Positions 1 through 7,785 of a DNA stretch of 64,000 nucleotides are shown one piece after another. Position 1 is the stretch's first letter; each line of letters starts with the position of its first letter. Origin of the DNA: Aldehydirespirator sp965116865 (lineage in GTDB: Bacteria > Actinomycetota > Acidimicrobiia > Acidimicrobiales > Aldehydirespiratoraceae); NCBI GenBank assembly GCA_965116865.1, contig OZ220727.1:806001-870000 (forward strand). Direction: 5' to 3'. The position numbers and the translations under genes were made by a program. Below the pieces are notes generated by a model. It had not been told where the DNA came from and searched no databases. It saw only the letters and a program-made list of their open reading frames with translations.

Positions 1-1344
1 TTCAGCGTGGTGCTGGCCCGTCGGCCGGACCGCACCGGCGACGTGGCCACCGTCAAGGAACTGCTGCCGGGCGGCGACCGGGCCGTGGTGCGGGGCCGCG
101 CCGACGAGGAGCGGGTCGTCGAGCTCAGCGCGGTGGTGTCGGCAGGGCCGGTCCGCGGCGGCGACAACGTGCTGATCGACGCTTCGGGCGATCTGGTCAT
201 CGAGCGCCTGCCCCGCCCGGAGGTGGAGGACCTCATCCTGGAGGAGGTGCCCGACACCTGCTACGAGGACGTCGGAGGCCTCGACGCCCAGATCGAGCAG
301 ATCACCGACGCGGTGGAGCTGCCGTTCGTGCACCACACCCTGTTCGCCGAGTACGACCTGCCGGCGCCCAAGGGGGTGCTGCTCTACGGCCCGCCCGGAT
401 GCGGCAAGACCCTCATCGCCAAAGCTGTGGCCAACAGCCTGGCCGGCAAGGTGTCGGAGCTCTCGGGCGACGCCCGGGCCCGCAGCTTCTTCCTGAACAT
501 CAAAGGTCCCGAACTGCTCAACAAGTACGTCGGCGAGACGGAGCGGCAGATCCGCCTGGTGTTCCAGCGGGCCCGGGAGAAGAGCGAGCAGGGCTGGCCC
601 GTCATCGTCTTCTTCGACGAGATGGAGTCGCTGTTCCGCACGCGGGGCTCGGGGATCAGCTCCGACATCGAGTCGACGATCGTCCCGCAGCTGCTGGCCG
701 AGATCGACGGTGTGGAGGCCCTGCGCAACGTCATCGTGATCGGGGCCTCCAACCGCGAGGATCTTATCGACCCGGCCATCCTGCGTCCCGGCCGTCTCGA
801 CGTGAAGATCAAGATCGAGCGGCCCGACGCCGAGGCGGCTGCGTCCATCTTCGGCCGCTACCTGATGCCGAGCCTGCCGATCGCTGCCGAGATGGTGGAC
901 GCCGTCGGCGGCGGCGACCCCGACAAGGCGGTGCGGGGCATGATCGAGCAGACTGTCGAGGACATGTACCGGCCCGCGGACGCCAACCGGTTCTTGGAGG
1001 TCACCTACCAGAACGGCGACAAGGAGGTCATGTACTTCCGGGACTTCGCCTCGGGGGCGATGATCGAGAACGTGGTCCGGCGAGCCAAGAAGCTGGCCAT
1101 CAAGCGGGAGATCGTCGGCGGGACGAGGGGCATCATGACCGCCGACCTGCTCGCCTCGGTGCGCCAGGAGTTCAAGGAGCACGAGGACCTGCCCAACACC
1201 ACCAACCCCGACGACTGGGCCCGGATCTCGGGCAAGAAGGGCGAGCCGATCGTGTTCGTGCGCACGCTCGTGGCGAGCGACGAGGAGGACAGTGCCTCCG
1301 GTGGCCGCTCCATCGAGAGGGTGCAGACCGGCCAGTACCTGTAG
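1..1344 (+). CDS. mpa: Proteasome-associated ATPase Mpa/ARC, 5'-truncated by the window edge
   Basis: AAA+ ring ATPase that recognises pupylated proteins, unfolds them and feeds them to the 20S proteasome in the cytoplasm. The frame is open to base 1, so the N-terminal coiled coil lies outside the window; 447 codons are visible, whereas the family is usually near 600 residues. Counting from the GTG at base 7, the order is an OB-type region (about 1-70), Walker A GPPGCGKT at 128-135, Walker B with FFDEME near 202-207, and the C-terminal tail GQYL, whose penultimate tyrosine is the family's docking element for the proteasome. Dop, Pup, PrcB and PrcA follow on the same strand, but only after an inserted ABC-transporter operon. 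The family call is secure; the true start cannot be seen. Confidence 0.95.
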   Translation, partial: FSVVLARRPDRTGDVATVKELLPGGDRAVVRGRADEERVVELSAVVSAGPVRGGDNVLIDASGDLVIERLPRPEVEDLILEEVPDTCYEDVGGLDAQIEQITDAVELPFVHHTLFAEYDLPAPKGVLLYGPPGCGKTLIAKAVANSLAGKVSELSGDARARSFFLNIKGPELLNKYVGETERQIRLVFQRAREKSEQGWPVIVFFDEMESLFRTRGSGISSDIESTIVPQLLAEIDGVEALRNVIVIGASNREDLIDPAILRPGRLDVKIKIERPDAEAAASIFGRYLMPSLPIAAEMVDAVGGGDPDKAVRGMIEQTVEDMYRPADANRFLEVTYQNGDKEVMYFRDFASGAMIENVVRRAKKLAIKREIVGGTRGIMTADLLASVRQEFKEHEDLPNTTNPDDWARISGKKGEPIVFVRTLVASDEEDSASGGRSIERVQTGQYL

Positions 1345-1355
1345 CGGGACCGCGC

Positions 1356-1622
1356 TTGCGAGGGGCCCCGAGGACGCCGCTGCGGACGCTGCTTGCGGTC
1401 CTGGCTCTCGCAGCCGTCGCCTGCTCCTCCGAGTAGCCCCGCGGCCGCGCCGCCGCCGACCCCGTTGCGTCCACGGCCGGCGGCGACCTGCCCGAAACGG
1501 TGCAGGAGCGCGGCAGGCTGGTCTGCGCCCGCCATCTGGGCCCGGCCGGCCTGAGGCGTGCCGGGTCGTTCAACGCGAGCCGGCGCGACGGCGGGCTCAT
1601 CTTCGCTCCGCCCATGCGCTGA
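1356..1622 (+). pseudogene. Internally deleted remnant of an aapJ-type substrate-binding lipoprotein
   Basis: Read from a possible TTG at 1356, the frame gives a lipoprotein signal peptide (LLAVLALAAVACSSE), an in-frame TAG at 1434-1436, then a segment with GGDLPETVQERGRLVCA and, about 25 residues on, DGGLIFAPPMR followed by TGA. These two parts match the start (GDLLDTVLTRGELHCG) and the very end (DGGLIYAPPAR) of the intact binding protein encoded just downstream. The middle of roughly 300 residues is missing. This is therefore a decayed tandem paralogue with one nonsense mutation and one large internal deletion. No function is expected. That the two copies arose by duplication is inferred from the similarity. 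Confidence 0.75.
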
Positions 1623-1701
1623 CAGCGGGAGAAGGGCACGCCGCGCCAGCCTTGCCACTTCTGCTTCGCCCCGCCCATGCGCTGACAGCGGAGCCGGCGC
1701 G
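1601..1701 (+). repeat. Two-copy direct repeat, 28-bp arms, period 73 bp
   Basis: A 28-bp sequence beginning CTTCGCTCCGCCCATGCGCT occurs at 1601-1628 and, with one change, at 1674-1701. The first copy contains the last codons and TGA of the aapJ remnant. The 45 bp between the copies can fold through AGAAGGGCA (1630) and TGCCACTTCT (1663), with one bulged base. Confidence 0.8.
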
Positions 1702-1715
1702 ACAGAGACGACCGG

Positions 1716-1744
1716 TTGAAACCGCCTCTCCCGTCCGATACGGT
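1716..1744 (+). promoter_or_regulatory. Candidate sigma-70-type promoter of the aap operon
   Basis: TTGAAA at 1716-1721 and TACGGT at 1739-1744 are separated by 17 bp. Transcription would begin near 1751, giving a leader of about 30 nt before the GTG at 1782 that includes the GGAGGG Shine-Dalgarno. The layout resembles the candidate rRNA promoter in this window (TTGCGC, 17 bp, TAAGGT). Confidence 0.55.
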
Positions 1745-1781
1745 TGCTCCGTCATTGACGACGAGCCCACGGAGGGAACCA

Positions 1782-2936
1782 GTGACCAAGAACAAAGCGC
1801 TGCTATGGCGCGCTCTCGCCGTAATGTTTGCCGTGACTCTGATCGCGGCAGCGTGCGGCGACGACGCCGAGGTCGTCTCGCCGACCACCTCAGCGGCGGC
1901 AGATGCCGGTGCCGACGGCACCACCACCACCAAGCCAGTGGAGGACGTCGTCCAAGACACCCAGGATGGCGACTTGCTCGACACCGTTCTCACACGTGGC
2001 GAGTTGCATTGCGGCGTGTCCGGCTCTGCGGTGGCCTTCTCGGAGACGCAGCCCGACGGCTCCCAGACCGGCTTCGACGCCGACTACTGCCGTGCTGTGG
2101 CCGCGGCGCTGTTCGGCGACGCCGAAGCGGTCAAATTCACCCCGCTGACCGCGGCCGAGCGATTCACTTCGGTGCAGACGGGCGAGGTGGACGTGCTGAT
2201 GCGCAACACCACTTGGACCCAGAGCCGTGACACCGAGGTCGGCATGGACTTCGGTCCCACCACTTACTACGACGGCCAGCAGCTCATGGCCCGCGAGGGC
2301 GACGGCTTCTCCGGCACGTCTCAGGTGGCCGACATAGCAGGCGCGGTGGTGTGCACCAACGCCGGTACCACCACCGAGCAGAACATCGCCGACGCTGCCG
2401 ACGCGGCCGGGATCGACATCGAGGTCCAAACCTTCGAGGACTTCGACCAGGTCACCGAAAACTTCATCAACGGCGCCTGCGACGTGATCACGACCGACGG
2501 CTCGGCCCTGGTAGGACGCAAGGCCAACCAGCAGACGTCAGGCGAGAACTGGGTGATCTTCCCGGCCACGCCTATCTCCAAGGAGCCGCTCGGCCCGACC
2601 TACGGGCAGAACCAGTCCCGCTTCGCGGACGTGGTGAACTGGACGGTTTACGCCACCATCATCGCCGATGAGAAGGGCATCACCTCGGGCAACGTGGCCG
2701 ACATGAAGGCCAACCCGCCCGACGCTGAGGCGGCCCGCCTGCTCGGCGCAGCCGACGACGAGCAGCAGTCGCACATGGGCCTGGAGCCAGACGCCTTCTA
2801 CCAGGTGATCGCCCAGGTCGGGAACTACGACGAGATCTACTCCCGTCACCTGAACCCGGTCGGCCTGACCCGCGCGGGCTCGGCCAACGCCGGCTGGCTC
2901 GACGGGGGTCTCATCTACGCTCCGCCGGCCCGATAG
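1782..2936 (+). CDS. aapJ: Amino-acid ABC transporter substrate-binding lipoprotein (AapJ/BztA-like)
   Basis: Extracellular lipid-anchored receptor that captures an L-amino acid and delivers it to the AapQM permease. The GTG at 1782 is preferred over upstream in-frame starts because GGAGGG lies 7 bp upstream and the protein then opens with a clean lipoprotein signal (about residues 1-25, lipobox LIAAAC). A Thr/Ser-rich spacer (about 30-50) leads into a family-3 solute-binding domain, with the early GVSGSAVAFSE and DADYCRAVAAALFGD segments and the VDVLMRNTTWTQSRD segment typical of the AapJ subgroup. At 384 residues it is slightly longer than classical AapJ because of the lipoprotein spacer. 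It is first of four co-directional genes and is followed by a strong hairpin, an arrangement that usually gives more binding protein than permease. The precise substrate cannot be read from the sequence. Confidence 0.88.
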   Translation: MTKNKALLWRALAVMFAVTLIAAACGDDAEVVSPTTSAAADAGADGTTTTKPVEDVVQDTQDGDLLDTVLTRGELHCGVSGSAVAFSETQPDGSQTGFDADYCRAVAAALFGDAEAVKFTPLTAAERFTSVQTGEVDVLMRNTTWTQSRDTEVGMDFGPTTYYDGQQLMAREGDGFSGTSQVADIAGAVVCTNAGTTTEQNIADAADAAGIDIEVQTFEDFDQVTENFINGACDVITTDGSALVGRKANQQTSGENWVIFPATPISKEPLGPTYGQNQSRFADVVNWTVYATIIADEKGITSGNVADMKANPPDAEAARLLGAADDEQQSHMGLEPDAFYQVIAQVGNYDEIYSRHLNPVGLTRAGSANAGWLDGGLIYAPPAR

Positions 2937-2984
2937 ACCGAACAGGTCAAAGGCTTCACCTAGCGAACATTCTCGTCTAGGTTG

Positions 2985-3018
2985 ACGGGGGTCCGGGACA
3001 GCAGTCCCGGACCCCCGT
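2985..3018 (+). terminator. Perfect 15-bp hairpin after aapJ
   Basis: ACGGGGGTCCGGGAC (2985-2999) and GTCCCGGACCCCCGT (3004-3018) form an uninterrupted stem with an AGCA loop. There is no clear T run after it. It lies between the binding-protein gene and the permease gene, so it probably acts as a partial terminator or an mRNA-stabilising stem that sets the ratio of the two products. Confidence 0.75.
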
Positions 3019-3070
3019 TGCCGTTCTTGTAGCCAAAGCCCGCGACCCACCGCCCCGGAGGCGCCCCGGC

Positions 3071-4606
3071 GTGTCCAACACCGATCAAGCCACACTGGCC
3101 GAGACCCAGTCGCAGCGCCCGCCCTTCTACCGCGACGTCACCGTCGTCAAGTGGCTGGCCCAGGTCTTCGCGCTCCTGCTGGTCGTCTTCGCCCTGTTCT
3201 TCCTGACCACGCAGGCCCTCGAGAACCTCGACCGCCAGGGGATCGAGATCAAGTACGACTTCCTGAGCATCGGGCTCGGGAGCGACCTCCGGGAGGGCAT
3301 CGACACCGACCCCGACACCGCCGGCCGGGCGCTGTGGGCCGGTGCGGTCAACACGATCCGCATCGCCGCGGGCGGGATCGTCGCGGCCACAATCCTCGGG
3401 GTGCTGATCGGGGTCGGGCGGCTGTCGAGCAACTGGATCGTCAGCCGCATGTGCAGCGTCTTCATCGAGACGATCCGCAACATCCCGCTGCTGGTCCAGA
3501 TCGTCTTCATCTGGGCGCTGGTGGCCACCTTCCCCGACGTGGAGCTGGACCAGGGGCCCATCAACGGTCTCCTGCACGTCTCCAACAAGGGGATGTCGGT
3601 GCCGCGCGTCCACATCGACGACGGCTTCTACCAGTGGCTCATCTTCATCGCGGCCGGCTGGCTGGTCGGCTCGTTCGTCAGGCGCCGCCAGGAACGCCGC
3701 CACGACGCCACCGGCCGCGACACCTACCCGGTGCTGAGCTTCCTGGCCGTGCTGGCCGCGTTCGGCGCGGTGGGCTGGGTCGCGCACCCGATCTTCGGCT
3801 GGGTGGGCGCCATCTTCGATTTCATCGGCGACGGGTTCTCCTCGTTGACGCCGGTCATCGTGCAGGTGGTGCTGTCGCTGGCCGCGCTGGCGGCGGCGGC
3901 ATGGTGGATCCGCCGCTTCCTGGCCCGGCTCCGCACACCGGCGGGGCTCATGAAGCTCACCGACGACGACAAGTTCCGGATCGTCTTCGCCGGGGTGGGC
4001 GCCCTGGCGGTGATCGCGTTCGTGCTGGTGGGGTGGCCCGGCCTGTCGAGCTGGATCATCAACTCCGGCACCGACCTGCTGGGGGTCGTCGCCGACAAGT
4101 TCGGCGACGGCCGCACCGGGCGCCCCATCGACATCAAGGCGCCCGACGTCGAGCAGGTCGGCCGCTTCCCCAACCCCGGCCCGGCCGGGCTGAACCTCAC
4201 CCAGGGCGGCGCCGCGGTGTTCTTCGGTGTCGTGCTGTACACCGCCTCGTTCATCGCCGAGATCGTGCGGGGCGGCATCCTGGCCGTTCCCAAGGGCCAG
4301 ACCGAGGCCGCCCAGGCGGTCGGGCTGCGCCGGGTGACGATGCTGCGCCGGGTCATCCTGCCCCAGGCCTTCAGGGTGATACTGCCGCCGCTGGGCAACC
4401 AGTACCTGAACCTCACCAAGAACACCTCGCTGGCCATCGCGGTCGGCTACAGCGACTTCGTGCAGGTGGGCCAGATCGTCTACAACCAGACCGGCAAGAC
4501 GCTCGAAGTGATCTCTTTGTGGATGCTGTTCTACCTGGCCTGCTCGTTGACGATCTCGGTGATCGTCAACTTCTTCAACATCCGCATGAAGATCGTGGAG
4601 CGCTGA
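3071..4606 (+). CDS. aapQ: Amino-acid ABC transporter permease AapQ-like
   Basis: First membrane subunit of the amino-acid importer. It starts at GTG 3071 with GGAGG about 10 bp upstream. The 511-residue product has a first membrane segment near residues 19-40, several further hydrophobic stretches, and the ABC-importer EAA motif near 410-434 (EAAQAVGLRR then ILPQAFRVILPP). AapQ proteins are usually nearer 400 residues. The excess lies in the middle: residues about 165-330 contain a long insert with additional membrane spans and an Arg-rich loop between the conserved SRMCSVFIETIRNIPLL region and the C-terminal permease core. It is co-transcribed with the neighbouring permease (18 bp gap) and the ATPase. 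The family is clear; the role of the insert is not. Confidence 0.88.
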   Translation: MSNTDQATLAETQSQRPPFYRDVTVVKWLAQVFALLLVVFALFFLTTQALENLDRQGIEIKYDFLSIGLGSDLREGIDTDPDTAGRALWAGAVNTIRIAAGGIVAATILGVLIGVGRLSSNWIVSRMCSVFIETIRNIPLLVQIVFIWALVATFPDVELDQGPINGLLHVSNKGMSVPRVHIDDGFYQWLIFIAAGWLVGSFVRRRQERRHDATGRDTYPVLSFLAVLAAFGAVGWVAHPIFGWVGAIFDFIGDGFSSLTPVIVQVVLSLAALAAAAWWIRRFLARLRTPAGLMKLTDDDKFRIVFAGVGALAVIAFVLVGWPGLSSWIINSGTDLLGVVADKFGDGRTGRPIDIKAPDVEQVGRFPNPGPAGLNLTQGGAAVFFGVVLYTASFIAEIVRGGILAVPKGQTEAAQAVGLRRVTMLRRVILPQAFRVILPPLGNQYLNLTKNTSLAIAVGYSDFVQVGQIVYNQTGKTLEVISLWMLFYLACSLTISVIVNFFNIRMKIVER

Positions 4607-4624
4607 GATGCCTGGAGTGCTGCG

Positions 4625-6769
4625 ATGACTGCGACGATGGGCGATCCGGCCGCGGGCGCAGGTTCGGCGGAGCCGTGGGACGGCGAGCGCGAGCCCGCCC
4701 AGAAACCCGAGGAGCCGAGCCTGTCGGCGGGCGAGTGGCTCGGCCGCAACCTGTTCTCCTCTCCGGTCAACTCGCTGCTCACCGTCGCCTTCTCATTGCT
4801 GGTGCTGCTGGCGGTGCGGGGCCTGCTCAACTTCACGTTCAGCGAGGAGCGAACCTGGCGGGCCGTCAAGACCAACATGCGGCTCCTGTTCACTCACGCC
4901 TACCCCCAGGATCAGTACGCCCGCATCTGGGTCTGCGTGGGCGCCGTCGCGGTGCTCTCCGGGCTGTCGGTGGGGCTGCTGGCCCGGGCAGGCCGCGGCA
5001 TCTCGATGAAGAAGCTGTCGATGAACCTGATGGGCGCCGGCAGCGTGATCGCGCTGGGGATCCTGCTGCGCGAGCCCTCGGCCATCGTCGACGGCGAGGG
5101 CGTGGCCCTGCACCGCGACGCCTCAGAGGCCGGCGGCGACTCCCTCGCCGGCTGGTTGGACGCCAACGCCTTCACGGTGCTGGCCGTGCTGGTACTGGCC
5201 AACGTCGCGCTCGCTCTATGGTTCCACCTCCGGGGCGCCTACCTGCGGGGCGGGCCGGAGCCGCGGGTCGCTCACGGCGTGCTCGTACTGGTGAGCGTCG
5301 GGGTGCTGATTGTGCAGCAGTACGCAACCGGCGAGGTCGTCCGCGAGTCGTTCACCGACGCCATGTCGGACCGGGCCTGGTGGTGGCTGGCCGCGGCCGT
5401 GCTCGCCGGCTCGGGCGCGGCCCTGTGGCGCGGGCTGGGCGATGCCCGTCGGCGCAACACCTTCGTTCCGGCCATGTACGTGTTCTTCGCCGGCGCCGGT
5501 GTGATGGTGCTGTCGGCGTGGGTGTACCCGTGGGGGCACTACGGCTTCCTGGAGGATGAGTTCATCAACGAGCCCGGCCGCACCGTCGCGATGACCACGA
5601 AGCTGCCGTGGACGGTCATGCTGGTCCTGCTGGTGGCCGCCTACGAGTTGGGACGTGTGCTCAGGGCAGCGGGAGCGGGCTCGAGGCTGCGGGTCCCGCT
5701 GAACCTGCTGTGGGTGCTGACCCCGTTCGTCCTGTACTGGGCTGTGCTGCGCGACCCCGACCTCGACTGGGACCACGTGATGGCCACCGACCTCCCCATG
5801 GGACTGTTCTTCGCCGCCTTCGGGGGCTTGGTGGTGTGGTTCCTGGCCCACCCCCGCATCGGCGAGGCCGGACGGATGGTCGCCGCAGTGCTGGTAGCGG
5901 TGGCCGCGCTGAACTGGGTGGCCGCGTATTTCGGGTGGTACCCGATGCTGCAGAAGGCGCGGATCAGCTTCCTGCTGCTGGCGGCGGTCGCCCTGCTGGC
6001 CCACAACTTCGCCGGGGACCGCGCCCAGCGGATGAAGTTGGTGGCCGTCTGGGTGGCGACCATGGCCGTGTTCCACTGGCTGGTCACGCTTGTCAACTCG
6101 CCCTCGACCGTCGACACGCCCACCGACGCCCTGATCGGCGGCTTCGGAGTCACCCTCATCGTGGCCACATTCACGCTGCTGCTGGCCTTCCCGATGGGCG
6201 TGCTCCTGGCGCTGGCCCGCACGTCCAATCTGCCGATCTTCAGGGTGCTGGCCACCGCCTACATCGAGGTGTTCCGTGGCGTGCCGCTGATCACGGTGCT
6301 GATCTTCTTCACCCTGATCTTCAACCTGTTCCTCCCCGACAACATGACGCTTGTGGATATCGCCGGGGCCACCATCGGCTTCGCGCTGTTCTCGGCCGCC
6401 TACCTGGCCGAGAACGTCCGCGGCGGGCTGCAGGCGATCCGCCGCGGCCAGTACGAGGCCTCCGATGCCGTCGGGTTCACCACCGTGCAGCGCACCCTGT
6501 TCATCGTGCTGCCCCAGGCGCTGCGGGTGTCGATACCGCCGCTGGTCGGCCAGGTGATCGCCACCTTCAAGGAGACCTCGCTGCTGGCCATCGTCGGCAT
6601 CTTCGATTTCCTGCGGATCGCCGACAAGGTCATCTCGGCCCAGTCGGAGTTCATCGGCGTCAAGCGCGAGGGCCTGCTGTTCGTGTCGTTCGTCTATTGG
6701 CTGTTCGCCTACAACATGTCCAAGCACAGCCAGCGCCTCGAGAAGCGGCTAGGAGTGGGGGAGCGCTAG
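4625..6769 (+). CDS. aapM: Amino-acid ABC transporter permease AapM-like with a long N-terminal membrane extension
   Basis: Second permease subunit. The conserved inner-membrane domain occupies the last ~200 residues, beginning near residue 505 (GGFGVTLIVATFTLLLAF), with FRGVPLI and the EAA loop near 608-632 (EASDAVGFTT then VLPQALRVSIPP). Family members are normally under 400 residues, while this one is 714. The additional N-terminal ~500 residues are mostly hydrophobic, with ten or so candidate membrane spans and no domain I recognise. ATG 4625 is preceded by GGAG at 4612. No stop or frame change separates the two parts, so it appears to be a genuine fused or expanded permease rather than two genes. 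AapP follows. Confidence 0.85.
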   Translation: MTATMGDPAAGAGSAEPWDGEREPAQKPEEPSLSAGEWLGRNLFSSPVNSLLTVAFSLLVLLAVRGLLNFTFSEERTWRAVKTNMRLLFTHAYPQDQYARIWVCVGAVAVLSGLSVGLLARAGRGISMKKLSMNLMGAGSVIALGILLREPSAIVDGEGVALHRDASEAGGDSLAGWLDANAFTVLAVLVLANVALALWFHLRGAYLRGGPEPRVAHGVLVLVSVGVLIVQQYATGEVVRESFTDAMSDRAWWWLAAAVLAGSGAALWRGLGDARRRNTFVPAMYVFFAGAGVMVLSAWVYPWGHYGFLEDEFINEPGRTVAMTTKLPWTVMLVLLVAAYELGRVLRAAGAGSRLRVPLNLLWVLTPFVLYWAVLRDPDLDWDHVMATDLPMGLFFAAFGGLVVWFLAHPRIGEAGRMVAAVLVAVAALNWVAAYFGWYPMLQKARISFLLLAAVALLAHNFAGDRAQRMKLVAVWVATMAVFHWLVTLVNSPSTVDTPTDALIGGFGVTLIVATFTLLLAFPMGVLLALARTSNLPIFRVLATAYIEVFRGVPLITVLIFFTLIFNLFLPDNMTLVDIAGATIGFALFSAAYLAENVRGGLQAIRRGQYEASDAVGFTTVQRTLFIVLPQALRVSIPPLVGQVIATFKETSLLAIVGIFDFLRIADKVISAQSEFIGVKREGLLFVSFVYWLFAYNMSKHSQRLEKRLGVGER

Positions 6770-6821
6770 CCGTGACGACCGCCCACACCCACGACCGCAG
6801 AGACCGCAGAGGGATCAAGCC

Positions 6822-6863
6822 ATGAGCGTCAGCGACGAAGCCACAGGGGGGACAGCACCATGA
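6822..6863 (+). other. 13-codon reading frame overlapping the aapP start, made by a short duplication
   Basis: ATGAGCGTCAGCGACG occurs at 6822 and again at 6860, the real aapP start. The first copy opens a 13-codon frame (MSVSDEATGGTAP) whose TGA overlaps the aapP ATG as ATGA. It may simply be a 38-bp duplication of the gene start, or it may couple translation of aapP to an upstream initiation. A ribosome-binding GGGGGG lies just before the second ATG. Confidence 0.4.
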
Positions 6864-7639
6864 GCGTCAGCGACGCCACCACCGCTTTGACCGAGGAGCT
6901 TGCTGCCCGCGACGACATGATCGTCTGCGAGGGGGTCAACAAGTGGTTCGGCGACTTCCAAGCCCTCGACAGGATCACCGCCGTCATCAAGGAACGCGAG
7001 GTTGTCGTGGTGCTCGGCCCGTCGGGCTCGGGCAAGTCCACCTGGATCCGCTGCATCAACCGCTTGGAGGCCCATCAGGAGGGCCGCATCGTCGTCGACG
7101 GCGTCGAGCTCACCAACGACATGCGCAACATCGAGAAGATCCGCTCCGAGGTCGGCATGGTGTTCCAGCAGTTCAACCTGTTCCCGCACCTCACCGTGCT
7201 CGACAACATCATGCTGGCCCCGATCTGGGTGCGCAAGAAGCCCAAGGCGGAGGCCGAGGAACTGGCTCGCTCGCTGCTGGACCGGGTCGGCATACCCGAG
7301 CAGGCCGAGAAGTATCCGGGACAGCTCTCCGGCGGCCAGCAGCAGCGGGTGGCCATCGCCCGGGCGCTGGCCATGGAGCCCAGGATCATGCTGTTCGACG
7401 AGCCGACCTCCGCTCTGGATCCCGAGATGATCAAGGAGGTCCTCGATGTGATGAAGGAGCTGGCCACCTCCGGCATGACGATGATGGTGGTGACACACGA
7501 GATGGGCTTCGCCCGTGAGGTCGCCGACCGGGTGATCTTCATGGAGGAGGGCCAGATCGTCGAGACCGGCACCCCCGAGCACTTCTTCACCGAGCCCAGC
7601 GAGGATCGCACCAAGCTGTTCCTCTCCCAGATCCTCTAG
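6860..7639 (+). CDS. aapP: Amino-acid ABC transporter ATP-binding protein AapP-like
   Basis: Cytoplasmic ATPase that powers the AapQM permease. The 259-residue protein shows all ABC signatures: Walker A GPSGSGKST at 53-61, Q-loop in VFQQFNLFPH, signature LSGGQQQR near 156-163, Walker B with D-loop IMLFDEPTSALD near 176-187, and the switch histidine in VVTHEMGFA. Its length is normal for polar-amino-acid importers. The start at 6860 is chosen because a GGGGGG Shine-Dalgarno lies 8 bp before it and the first residues repeat those of the upstream duplicate start. It is the last gene of the aap operon and lies directly before dop. Confidence 0.93.
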   Translation: MSVSDATTALTEELAARDDMIVCEGVNKWFGDFQALDRITAVIKEREVVVVLGPSGSGKSTWIRCINRLEAHQEGRIVVDGVELTNDMRNIEKIRSEVGMVFQQFNLFPHLTVLDNIMLAPIWVRKKPKAEAEELARSLLDRVGIPEQAEKYPGQLSGGQQQRVAIARALAMEPRIMLFDEPTSALDPEMIKEVLDVMKELATSGMTMMVVTHEMGFAREVADRVIFMEEGQIVETGTPEHFFTEPSEDRTKLFLSQIL

Positions 7640-7772
7640 CGGCTGCAGCCCGTCACTCGTGTCGCTCGTGTCGCTGGTGGTGTGTCGCCGAAATGGCTGC
7701 TTGGGCCGAATTCGTTCTCGACCTGGCTCGATCGCTGAACGGAACTACTGCATCAATTCGCAGACAGACCAC

Positions 7773-7778
7773 TAGTGT
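7773..7778 (+). promoter_or_regulatory. Candidate -10 box of a leaderless dop transcript
   Basis: TAGTGT lies 7 nt before the GTG chosen as the dop start, and no Shine-Dalgarno is present. The box sits inside an imperfect palindrome (CAGACC ... GGTCTG, 7764-7785), which could also bind a regulator. No good -35 is visible. Confidence 0.35.
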
Positions 7779-7785
7779 CCGGTCT

